Assembly: GCA_046734915.1 (NCBI GenBank) | Contig: JBKPSC010000093.1 | Coordinates: 1 to 9,618, forward strand | From: VFZL01 sp046734915 | GTDB taxonomy: Bacteria > Acidobacteriota > Vicinamibacteria > Vicinamibacterales > CAVVIG01 | Length of the DNA: 9,618 bases | Direction of reading: 5' to 3' | Shown here: positions 1 through 6,301 of the stretch, in pieces | Layout: each line of letters starts with the position of its first letter | Position numbering within the stretch: position 1 is the stretch's first letter | Notes under the pieces: model-generated | Seen by the model: only the letters and a program-made list of their open reading frames with translations | Databases searched by the model: none | What the model was told of the DNA's origin: nothing | Made by a program: the position numbers and the translations under genes

Positions 1-13
1 CGAGCTGCTCGCC

Positions 14-42
14 TTGCACCGACTCTTCCTTCTGCATACAAT
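14..42 (+). promoter_or_regulatory. Candidate sigma70-type promoter for the oxidase operon
   Basis: TTGCAC (14-19) and TACAAT (37-42) are separated by exactly 17 bases. The -10 box matches the consensus at five of six positions; the -35 box matches only its TTG. Transcription would start near base 49, giving a leader of about 110 bases before the TTG start at 158. This competes with the idea that these bases are the end of an upstream gene. Confidence 0.35.
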
Positions 43-120
43 CGCTCGGCCCTTTCTGCCTTCAAGAGCGGCAGATTCCGGGCACCCACTCAGCGAATCC
101 GGGTCGGCGGCGGACGTGAC

Positions 121-134
121 GGGGGCTCACCCCC
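121..134 (+). promoter_or_regulatory. GC hairpin upstream of the subunit I ribosome binding site
   Basis: GGGGG (121-125), loop CTCA, CCCCC (130-134) form a five-pair all-GC stem. It ends nine bases before the Shine-Dalgarno GAAGGAG (144-150). It has no following T-run, so it is not a standard intrinsic terminator. It could affect mRNA stability or translation of the operon; no function is shown. Confidence 0.3.
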
Positions 135-157
135 AAATGAAGTGAAGGAGTCCTGCG

Positions 158-1930
158 TTGGAAAAGGTGGCGACCCACGAAACGGCGGCGCACGGACATG
201 CCACGGAGCATGCCCATCCAGAGCTCGGATTCTGGAGGAAGTACGTCTTCTCGACCGACCACAAGGTGATCGGCATTCAATACACGATCACGGCCCTTCT
301 CTTTCTTCTCTTCGGCTTCACGCTGATGATGATCATGCGGTGGCAGCTCGCCTATCCGGGCGCGCCGATTCCGATCATCGGCAACATGCTGGGCGTGGCC
401 AACGCCCCCGGCGGCATCATGCTGCCGGAGTTCTACAACCAGCTTGGGGCCATGCACGGCACCATCATGGTGTTCCTCGGCGTCGTGCCGCTGGCCGTCG
501 GCGGCTTCGGCAACTTCGTGATGCCGCTGCAGATTGGCGCCCCCGACATGGCGTTCCCCAAGCTCAACATGATGAGCTACTGGGTGTACTTCGTCGGCGG
601 CGTCGTGATGCTGGCGAGTTTCTTTCCGACAGGCGGCGCGGCGCAGTCCGGCTGGACCTCGTATCCACCGTTGGCCAACATTGCACCCGGCCAGACGATG
701 TGGCTGCTCGGCATGATCTTCCTGATCACCTCGTCGCTGCTCGGCTCGGTGAACTTCATCGTCACGATCGTCCAGTTGCGGGCGAAAGGTCTCACCTGGA
801 TGCGGCTGCCGTTCTTCGTCTGGGCGCAGTTGGTGACGGCGTTTCTGTTGCTGCTGGCGTTCCCGCCCTTGGAAGCCGCCGGCGTGCTGCAGTTGATGGA
901 CCGCGTCGCCGGCACCAGCTTCTTCATGCCCAGCGGGCTGGTAGTTGCGGGCCGGCCGCTCGAGATCTCAGGGCAGGGCAATCCGCTCCTCTGGCAGCAC
1001 CTCTTCTGGTTCCTGGCCCACCCCGAGGTCTACGTGCTGATTCTGCCGGCGATGGGCATCGTCAGCGAGGTCATCGCCAACAACACGCGCAAGCCGCTGT
1101 GGGGCTACAAAGCGCTGGTCTACTCGGTGATCTTCCTTGGCTTCATGTCGTTCATCGTGTGGGCGCACCATATGTTCATGACCGGCATGGGCACGACGAT
1201 GAGCGCGTTCTTCCAGACGACGACCATGATCATTTCGATCCCGTCGGTCGTCATCCTGACGGCTCTGCTCTTGTCGCTGTGGGGTGCGTCGATTCGATAC
1301 ACGACGCCGATGCTGTTCGCGCTGGCGTTTCTGCCGATGTTCGGCATCGGTGGATTGACCGGTCTGCCCCTGGGCCTCGCCCCCTCGGACATCCACCTGC
1401 ACGATACCTACTACGTCATCGGCCACTTCCACTACGTCGTGGCGCCGGGAACAATCTTCGCCCTGTTTGCGGGGATCTACTACTGGTTCCCGAAGGCCAC
1501 CGGCCGGATGATGAACGAGACGCTCGGGAAAATTCACTTCGTGGGCTCGTTCATCTGCATCAACATCATCTTCATGCCGATGTTCATCCAGGGCCTGGGC
1601 GGCATGAACCGGCGGATGTATGACGGCGGGGCGCAGTACGCGCACAATGCGCAACTGCTGAAATGGAACGTCGTGATCGGCATGGCCGCGTGGACGATGG
1701 CGCTCTTCCAGTTGCCGTTCGTCATCAACTTCTTCATGAGTATCCGGGGCGGAAAGAAAGTGCTGAACGACAATCCCTGGGATGCGACGACACTCGAGTG
1801 GTCGGCACCGTCGCCGCCCGGGCATGGCAACTTCCTGACCGAGCCGGTCGTGTATCGCGGGCCGTACGAGTACAGCGTGCCAGGCGCCGCGCGGGACTTC
1901 ACGCCCCAATTCGAAGCGGAGCGCGCCTGA
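158..1930 (+). CDS. Cytochrome c oxidase subunit I (heme-copper oxidase, A-type-like)
   Basis: This is the catalytic subunit, which reduces O2 to water in the inner membrane and pumps protons. The 590 residues start at a TTG preceded by GAAGGAG seven bases upstream; the N-terminus is His-rich (His 7, 13, 18, 20). Visible ligands are H100 and H425 for low-spin heme, H423 for the high-spin heme, and H288, H337, H338 for CuB. Y292 is the cross-linking tyrosine of HPEVY. H415-D416 match the Mg site and R485-R486 the heme propionate arginines. The D-pathway aspartate (D130, in GAPDMAFP) and E290 are kept. The position equivalent to bovine K319 is I366, so the usual K-channel lysine is absent in an ungapped alignment from the HH pair. 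The stop overlaps the next start (TGATG). Family assignment is certain; the exact subtype is not. Confidence 0.97.
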   Translation: MEKVATHETAAHGHATEHAHPELGFWRKYVFSTDHKVIGIQYTITALLFLLFGFTLMMIMRWQLAYPGAPIPIIGNMLGVANAPGGIMLPEFYNQLGAMHGTIMVFLGVVPLAVGGFGNFVMPLQIGAPDMAFPKLNMMSYWVYFVGGVVMLASFFPTGGAAQSGWTSYPPLANIAPGQTMWLLGMIFLITSSLLGSVNFIVTIVQLRAKGLTWMRLPFFVWAQLVTAFLLLLAFPPLEAAGVLQLMDRVAGTSFFMPSGLVVAGRPLEISGQGNPLLWQHLFWFLAHPEVYVLILPAMGIVSEVIANNTRKPLWGYKALVYSVIFLGFMSFIVWAHHMFMTGMGTTMSAFFQTTTMIISIPSVVILTALLLSLWGASIRYTTPMLFALAFLPMFGIGGLTGLPLGLAPSDIHLHDTYYVIGHFHYVVAPGTIFALFAGIYYWFPKATGRMMNETLGKIHFVGSFICINIIFMPMFIQGLGGMNRRMYDGGAQYAHNAQLLKWNVVIGMAAWTMALFQLPFVINFFMSIRGGKKVLNDNPWDATTLEWSAPSPPGHGNFLTEPVVYRGPYEYSVPGAARDFTPQFEAERA

Positions 1931-2514
1931 TGGACATCCCGTACACAGTCGAAACGCGTCCCGATACGGGACTCGCCAACGGAAAGCTCGGCATCTGGTT
2001 GTTCCTGGCGTCGGAAGTCATGCTCTTCGGCGCGCTCTTCTCAACCTACATCATCCTGCGCGCGGGTTCGGTGACGTGGCCGCATGGCGAGCTGAACGTC
2101 TGGCTAGGCATGTTCAACACGTTCATCCTGATCGGCTCGTCGGTGACGATGGTCATGGCGTGGGCGTCGCTGAAGCTGCACGATTTCAAGTGGCACCGGC
2201 GGTATCTGTTGTTCACGTTCGTCCTGGCTGGCGTCTTCCTCGTGAACAAGTACTTCGAATACGCCGACCACTTCGCGCGCGGGGAGGGACCGTGGCACAG
2301 CACCTTCCTGGCGATCTACTTCACCTTGACCGGCCTGCACGGGCTCCACATCCTTGGTGGAATGGTGGTCATGGCGTACCTCCTCGGGCCCGGCGTAAAG
2401 CTCTACAAGAGGAACCCTGATCAGTTCACCAACCGGATTGAATACACCGGCCTCTACTGGCACTTCGTCGACTTGGTCTGGATTTTCCTGTTCCCGATCC
2501 TCTACCTCTTGTAG
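1930..2514 (+). CDS. Cytochrome c oxidase subunit III
   Basis: This is an integral membrane subunit that stabilises subunit I and its proton uptake path. At 194 residues it is the short bacterial form, with about five membrane helices and without the first two helices of the long form. Family marks are the region around GKLGIWLFLASEVMLF (19-34), the KYFEY motif with E110, the GLHGLH segment (H137, H140), and the C-terminal WHFVDLVWIFLFPILYL (177-193). The ATG overlaps the stop of subunit I by one base, with GGAG at 1918-1921 eight bases upstream inside the preceding gene. Translation is therefore probably coupled to subunit I. Confidence 0.95.
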   Translation: MDIPYTVETRPDTGLANGKLGIWLFLASEVMLFGALFSTYIILRAGSVTWPHGELNVWLGMFNTFILIGSSVTMVMAWASLKLHDFKWHRRYLLFTFVLAGVFLVNKYFEYADHFARGEGPWHSTFLAIYFTLTGLHGLHILGGMVVMAYLLGPGVKLYKRNPDQFTNRIEYTGLYWHFVDLVWIFLFPILYLL

Positions 2515-2521
2515 GAGCCAC

Positions 2522-2872
2522 ATGCATTCCGACGTCGATTCAATCAAGAAGAGCGTCCGCCAATACGTGATGATCGGCGCCGCGCTCTACGTCTTCACCA
2601 TCATCACTGTCGCCGTCAATCAGGTTCATCTCGCGGTGCCGCTGGCCGTCACCGTTGCGCTGATCGTCGCGACCATCAAGGGCTCGATGGTCGCATCAGT
2701 TTTCATGCACCTCAGTCACGAAAAGCGGTGGGTTTACGGGGCTCTCATCCTGACGGTCGCCTTCTTCATCGTCCTCATGAGCGTTCCGGGTTTTACGGTG
2801 CTGGACTCTATCGGACGCCCGTCAGCGTGGGCCAGTGCTCCTCCGGCTCACGCCGCCGAGGCCGGCCACTGA
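2522..2872 (+). CDS. Cytochrome c oxidase subunit IV (prokaryotic COX4 type)
   Basis: This is a small accessory subunit of 116 residues with three predicted membrane helices (about 15-33, 37-58 and 69-88). The segment VATIKGSMVASVFMHLSHEK, ending in FMHL plus charged residues, is the hallmark of the prokaryotic subunit IV/CtaF-like family, whose role is assembly or stability of the oxidase. The C-terminal 25 residues are a loose Ala/Pro/His tail. The start ATG at 2522 has AGGAG at 2513-2517, which contains the last bases of the subunit III stop, so the two genes are tightly linked. Confidence 0.88.
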   Translation: MHSDVDSIKKSVRQYVMIGAALYVFTIITVAVNQVHLAVPLAVTVALIVATIKGSMVASVFMHLSHEKRWVYGALILTVAFFIVLMSVPGFTVLDSIGRPSAWASAPPAHAAEAGH

Positions 2873-2873
2873 G

Positions 2874-3071
2874 ATGTCTCTGCGGTCGTTCCACCTGCTG
2901 TTCATCGGCCTGTCGGCTGTGCTGGCCGCGTTTTTCGCCGCTTGGGCCGCCGAGCAATACCAGATCGATCATCAACTGACGTACGCCATCACCGGTGTCC
3001 TCGCGGTGGCGTCCACGGCGGCCTTGGTGGTCTATGCCGTGGCGTTCCAGCGCAAGACGAGGGGGCTGTAA
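2874..3071 (+). CDS. Small two-helix membrane protein in the oxidase operon
   Basis: This 65-residue protein starts at an ATG one base after the subunit IV stop and ends in a TAA that overlaps the next ATG (TAATG). It has two hydrophobic segments (about 6-25 and 36-57) joined by a short polar turn (EQYQIDHQLT), and a basic C-terminus (QRKTRGL). I do not recognise a named family. No metal-binding or catalytic motif is visible. Its fixed place inside the operon and the lack of spacing on both sides support it being a real gene, perhaps a small oxidase subunit or assembly factor. No clear Shine-Dalgarno is seen, so it probably relies on coupling to subunit IV. Confidence 0.75.
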   Translation: MSLRSFHLLFIGLSAVLAAFFAAWAAEQYQIDHQLTYAITGVLAVASTAALVVYAVAFQRKTRGL

Positions 3072-3352
3072 TGCGACGCGTGATTCTTACCGCGACCCTG
3101 CTTGCCATTCCCCGCGCGGCACTGGCGTGTCCGGTGTGCTTCGGACAGAACGACTCACCACTGACCAACGCCATGAATCTCGGAATCATGGTGATGCTCG
3201 GCGTTGTCGTCGCCGTGCTGGCAGGGTTTGCGACCTTCATCATCCATCTGATTCGAGGCGAACGTCTGGCGACCGAACAGTCCCCCGCCGCAGCGGCGGG
3301 ACCGATCGTGCTCCCAGGCGCTGACCCGCAGGAGGGAACGGCTCAATGCTGA
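3071..3352 (+). CDS. Exported CPVC-motif membrane protein of the oxidase operon
   Basis: This is a 93-residue protein. Residues 1-19 look like a signal peptide (basic start, hydrophobic core, Ala-Leu-Ala before C20). Then comes CPVCFG (C20, C23), a short polar loop, one membrane helix (about 36-60), a basic stretch, and an Ala/Pro-rich tail. The Cys pair would lie on the periplasmic face right at the mature N-terminus, either as a signal peptidase I product or, less likely, a lipoprotein, since the lipobox is poor. The position just before subunit II, which receives CuA, makes a role in copper delivery or thiol redox attractive, but this is inference. Its end overlaps the subunit II start by seven bases (ATGCTGA). 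Confidence 0.75.
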   Translation: MRRVILTATLLAIPRAALACPVCFGQNDSPLTNAMNLGIMVMLGVVVAVLAGFATFIIHLIRGERLATEQSPAAAAGPIVLPGADPQEGTAQC

Positions 3353-4095
3353 GTTATCTGGGCCTGCCGCCGCAGGCATCGACCCACGCCGGAGAAATCG
3401 ATCAGATGCTCAGCCTCGTGCACTGGCTGATGCTTGTCCTCTTCGTTGGCTGGGGTCTGTTCTTCGTCTACGTGCTCGTCAGATTCCGCAAGGGCGCCAA
3501 TCCGAAGGCCAGCTACGAGGGGGCGCACGGAACGATTTCGAAGGGCATCGAAGGGGCAATCGTGGTCATCGAGATGGTCCTTCTCGTGTTCTATGCGATT
3601 CCCGCGTGGGCCACACGCGTTCGCGATCTGCCGGCCGAGAACGAGGCAACGGTGGTACGCGTCGTCGGGGAGCAGTTCGCGTGGAACGTCCATTATCCCG
3701 GTGCTGACGGCATCTTCGGACGGACCGAACCCGCCCGCGTCGCGGCGGACAATCCCATCGGCATCGACCGTAGCGATCCTCCGGCGAAGGACGACATCGT
3801 CACGATCAATCAACTGAACCTGCCCGTCGACAAGCCGGTGCTCGTGCACCTGTCGACCAAGGACGTGATCCACAGCTTCGGCCTGACCGAGATGCGCGTG
3901 AAACAGGATGCGGTCCCGGGCCTGGACATCCCGGTCTGGTTCATTCCGAACAAGCTGGGCGAGTACGAAATCTCCTGCTCGCAGCTCTGCGGCCTCGGTC
4001 ACTATCGGATGCGCGGTTTCGTGAGCGTCAAGACCGACGCCGACTATCGCGCCTGGCTCGCCGAGGAAGCGCGGGCCCTGCAGCCGACCCGGTAG
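3346..4095 (+). CDS. Cytochrome c oxidase subunit II (CuA subunit)
   Basis: This subunit accepts electrons from cytochrome c through a binuclear CuA centre in a periplasmic cupredoxin domain and passes them to subunit I. The 249 residues have two N-terminal membrane helices (about 23-46 and 69-88), then the CuA domain. CuA ligands are H176, C211, C215, H219 and M222 in the pattern C-x3-C-x3-H-x2-M. E69 aligns with the conserved helix 2 glutamate at the K-channel mouth. The aromatic electron-entry motif reads GEQFAW, with Phe111 at the usual first Trp. Q213 stands where the Mg-binding Glu usually is. No cleavable signal peptide or fused cytochrome c domain is seen. The start has AGGAGGG nine bases upstream (3330-3336). 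It is unusually placed last in the operon. Confidence 0.95.
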   Translation: MLSYLGLPPQASTHAGEIDQMLSLVHWLMLVLFVGWGLFFVYVLVRFRKGANPKASYEGAHGTISKGIEGAIVVIEMVLLVFYAIPAWATRVRDLPAENEATVVRVVGEQFAWNVHYPGADGIFGRTEPARVAADNPIGIDRSDPPAKDDIVTINQLNLPVDKPVLVHLSTKDVIHSFGLTEMRVKQDAVPGLDIPVWFIPNKLGEYEISCSQLCGLGHYRMRGFVSVKTDADYRAWLAEEARALQPTR

Positions 4096-4103
4096 CGCGG
4101 CAG

Positions 4104-4571
4104 TTACAAATTGTCGACGGCTGCGAGGACTGCGTCCGCGTGGCCGTCGACCTTCACGTTGTCCCACCTCCGCGCGACCTTGCCGCTCTCATCGATGAGA
4201 TACGTCGTGCGCGCAATCCCCATGAAGCTCCGGCCATAAAGCGATTTTTTCTGCCAGACGCCGTATCTCTCGGCCACTTCGTGGTCGGCGTCCGCTAGAA
4301 GAGGGAAGTTGAGATCGTGCTTGGCGGCGAAGCGCTTCTTGCTGGCCTCGTCGAGAATGCTGACGCCCATGACCGCCGCCTTGCTCTTCTTGAAACCCGG
4401 CAGCAGGTCGCGAAAGGCGCACGATTCCTTCGTGCATCCCGGAGTGTCGTCCTTCGGGTAAAAGTACAGAATGACTGGACGGCCCGCATAGTCGGCGAGC
4501 TTGTGAACGTTGCCGTCCTGGTCTTTGAGCGTGAACGCTGGCGCCTTCTTCCCCGGTTCGATGAGCGGCAC
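4104..4571 (-). CDS. bcp: Thiol peroxidase of the Bcp/PrxQ peroxiredoxin family
   Basis: This is a cytoplasmic thioredoxin-dependent peroxidase that reduces H2O2 and organic hydroperoxides. The 155 residues match the usual Bcp length. The active site YPKDDTPGCTKESC holds the peroxidatic C46 and the resolving C51, the five-residue spacing typical of the two-Cys Bcp subgroup. The segment SLYGRSFMGIARTTYLID (110-127) is also a family signature. The start is GTG at 4571 with GAAGGAGG (4576-4583) four bases upstream. The gene is convergent with the oxidase operon, with eight bases between the stop codons and no clear terminator hairpin. It is divergent from the next gene, only 32 bases away. Confidence 0.95.
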   Translation of the reverse strand: MPLIEPGKKAPAFTLKDQDGNVHKLADYAGRPVILYFYPKDDTPGCTKESCAFRDLLPGFKKSKAAVMGVSILDEASKKRFAAKHDLNFPLLADADHEVAERYGVWQKKSLYGRSFMGIARTTYLIDESGKVARRWDNVKVDGHADAVLAAVDNL

Positions 4572-4584
4572 GATGCCTCCTTCC

Positions 4585-4596
4585 GACTCTGGAGTC
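4585..4596. promoter_or_regulatory. Palindrome between divergent bcp and proline racemase-family genes
   Basis: GACTC-TG-GAGTC is a perfect palindrome with five-base arms. It lies in the 32-base gap between the two divergent starts, between the bcp Shine-Dalgarno and the opposite start codon. It could be a shared operator or a small hairpin. It also contains the GGAG that may serve as ribosome binding site for the + strand gene. Confidence 0.3.
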
Positions 4597-4603
4597 TAAC
4601 GCA

Positions 4604-5599
4604 ATGCGCGTGGTGAAGACGCTCGACGCGCATGCCGGCGGTGCACCGGTTCGTCTCATCGTCGACGGCGCGCGGGCGCCGCGCGGCCGGACCATGCGCG
4701 ACAAGGCGGTCTGGATGGCGCGTCATGCCGACGAGCTCCGCCGGATGCTGATGCTCGAGCCACGCGGCCACCGGGACATGACCGGAGCGATGTTGACCGA
4801 GCCCGTCTCGCCGGGCTCGCATGCCGGTCTCATCTTCATGAACGCAGATGGCTACCCCGACCTCGCCGGCCATGGAGTCATCGCCGCCACGACGATCGCG
4901 CTGACCCGCGGCCTGCTGGTGTCGCGAAGCGGTAACCTGACAGTCGTCTTCGACACCGTCGCCGGCACCGTGCGCGCGCGGCTGGAGGCCGACACCGGAT
5001 CGGCCGGCCGCCTCGTGCACGTCACGAACGTCCCGTCATTCGTGCTGCAGGGTGGCGTCCGGGTCAAGGCAGGCGGACGGCAGGTGCGTGCGGACGTGGC
5101 ATTCGGCGGCATGTTCTACGCCATCGTCGACGCCGAGTCGATCGGGCTGTCAGCGGACCTTCGGCACCTGTCTACGCTAAGACCCCTTAGCCGTGAAGTC
5201 ATCGAGTCGATCGAAGCGGCCGTGGTCGTCGCCCATCCGACCGACGCCGCTATGACGGGAATTGCCGGCACACTCTTCACCGGACCTTCAGCGAGCGGAG
5301 AGGCGCAGCTCCGGAATATCACGGTGCTCCGCGAAGGCAGCGCCGGCCGGTCGCCTTCGGGAACGGGTTTGTCGGCCGTGATGGCCGTGCTCGACGCGAT
5401 GGGGCTCGTCGACGAGGATGCAGCGTTCGCTCAGGAAGGCGTGTTCGGCGAAAGATTCACGGGAAGGCTCGCCGGGCGCACGATGATTGGTGAGCACCCG
5501 GCGATCGTACCGGAATTCAGCGGGTCAGCCTGGATCACCGGCGAGCATACTTTTCTCGCCGATGCGGCTGACCCGTTTTGCGATGGCGCAGCCGTGTGA
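4604..5599 (+). CDS. Proline racemase-family protein with both catalytic cysteine positions substituted
   Basis: The 331 residues span the full two-lobed fold of the proline racemase / hydroxyproline epimerase / trans-3-hydroxyproline dehydratase family. Family landmarks are DAHAGGAPVRLIVDG (8-22), LEPRGHRDMTGA (51-62), AGLIFMNADGY (74-84), GHG (89-91) and GRSPSGTG (248-255). Characterised members use Cys (sometimes Ser) just before GHG and Cys or Thr in the SPxGTG motif. Here these are Ala88 and Ser252, so the two-base racemisation mechanism cannot operate as known. The Asp usual before RSP is Gly248. The frame is intact and high-GC, arguing against a decaying pseudogene. It may have another activity, a binding role, or be inactive. 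The ATG at 4604 has GGAG nine bases upstream. Its stop directly abuts the stop of the convergent lipoprotein gene. Confidence 0.9.
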   Translation: MRVVKTLDAHAGGAPVRLIVDGARAPRGRTMRDKAVWMARHADELRRMLMLEPRGHRDMTGAMLTEPVSPGSHAGLIFMNADGYPDLAGHGVIAATTIALTRGLLVSRSGNLTVVFDTVAGTVRARLEADTGSAGRLVHVTNVPSFVLQGGVRVKAGGRQVRADVAFGGMFYAIVDAESIGLSADLRHLSTLRPLSREVIESIEAAVVVAHPTDAAMTGIAGTLFTGPSASGEAQLRNITVLREGSAGRSPSGTGLSAVMAVLDAMGLVDEDAAFAQEGVFGERFTGRLAGRTMIGEHPAIVPEFSGSAWITGEHTFLADAADPFCDGAAV

Positions 5600-6268
5600 T
5601 TATTTCAAGTCGCCCAGCTTGCCAAGCTGTGTCGCTGCCATGAGCTGGTGCATCGTCTTGGGGTCGTCGATGTTGCGCCCTTCGACCTGCACCATGAAGC
5701 GCTGGTTGACGATGGCATTGAGCTCGCCGTCCTTGCCTGAGCCGTTCCACCGTTCCCAGCCCGGATAATCTCCGACCTTCACGGACTTTTCGTAACCGGT
5801 CTCGGTCTCTTTCTCGTACCCGGTCGTCAGCATCATCGCGAAGGGAGCGATGAGCATCTGGTTCAGCGCTGAGTCGGTGACCTTGAGCACCATCTCTGCG
5901 TCGCCCTTCGTGAAGCGGGCTTCAGCCTGCGAGAAGTTCACTGGACTGGACATGCGCTCACCCGTCGGTTTGCGTCGTTCCCAACCGGAGAAGTCTTCAG
6001 GAAACACGGCCATCAGATCGCGAAAGCTCACCGGGTCCACTGGCTCGAGGTTCGGATCGGCGCCGGCCATCGCGCTGAAACTCTTGGCCATCGACTCGAG
6101 CCCCTTGGCCATCTGCTCGGCGCCGCCTGACGACTGCTCTGCGGCCTTTTGCATCTGCTGCGCGCCGTTCTCGAGCTCTGTCGCAGCGTCCTCCCGGCTG
6201 CCGCCGCCGCAAGCCACCATCGTTCCGGTGATGCCGATCGCGAGTGCTGCCTTCCAAGTCCGGCCCAT
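5600..6268 (-). CDS. Predicted lipoprotein of unknown function
   Basis: This 222-residue protein starts at an ATG with GGAGGAG upstream (6271-6277). The N-terminus is a signal sequence ending in MVA-C20, followed by GGGS, which fits a lipobox and linker and suggests membrane anchoring in the cell envelope. Residues 25-68 are rich in Ala/Gln/Glu/Met with spaced Met and Leu and are likely helical or coiled. A globular domain follows (about 77-222), with two similar turns, SGWERRK (94-100) and YPGWERWN (168-175), and a duplicated TGYEKETETGYEKS (149-162). No catalytic motif or named family is recognised. It lies 33 bases downstream of the cyaY-like gene on the same strand and is probably co-transcribed with it. 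It ends flush against the convergent racemase-family gene. Confidence 0.8.
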   Translation of the reverse strand: MGRTWKAALAIGITGTMVACGGGSREDAATELENGAQQMQKAAEQSSGGAEQMAKGLESMAKSFSAMAGADPNLEPVDPVSFRDLMAVFPEDFSGWERRKPTGERMSSPVNFSQAEARFTKGDAEMVLKVTDSALNQMLIAPFAMMLTTGYEKETETGYEKSVKVGDYPGWERWNGSGKDGELNAIVNQRFMVQVEGRNIDDPKTMHQLMAATQLGKLGDLK

Positions 6269-6301
6269 GCGCTCCTCCGTGACAAACCGCCGTGACAGTG
6301 G

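Larger units (their letters stand above)
1..157 (+). other. Leader region of the oxidase operon, possibly with the tail of an upstream gene
   Basis: No complete gene is visible before the oxidase operon. Two readings are possible. One frame stays open from base 2 to a TGA at 143-145 and could be the last 47 codons of an upstream gene. It starts Leu/Phe-rich and ends Ser/Gly-rich, and it resembles nothing I recognise. Its stop sits just before the Shine-Dalgarno of the subunit I gene, as is typical in a coupled operon. Alternatively the stretch is a 5' untranslated leader, because a promoter-like pair occurs at 14-42. A GC-rich five-base-pair hairpin lies at 121-134. The sequence alone does not decide between these. 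Confidence 0.35.

Noticed and set aside
142..1623. Long + strand open frame of 493 codons overlapping subunit I
   Set aside because: It is a frame shadow of the subunit I gene: Arg/His/Asp-rich, with no domain signal and fully inside a certain gene in another frame.
968..1909. 313-codon - strand open frame opposite subunit I
   Set aside because: Antisense shadow caused by high GC; composition is dominated by Arg, His, Asp and Glu, with no recognisable family.
4096..4103. Possible bidirectional terminator between subunit II and bcp
   Set aside because: Only eight bases separate the stops, and I found no stable stem with a T-run around them; the small ACAA-A-TTGT repeat (4107-4115) is too weak.
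3343..4167. 274-codon - strand open frame opposite subunit II
   Set aside because: It covers the CuA gene on the other strand and has only charged low-information sequence.
4604..5599. Calling the racemase-family gene a pseudogene
   Set aside because: Both catalytic positions are changed, but the frame is full length with conserved family landmarks and coding composition, so decay is not supported.
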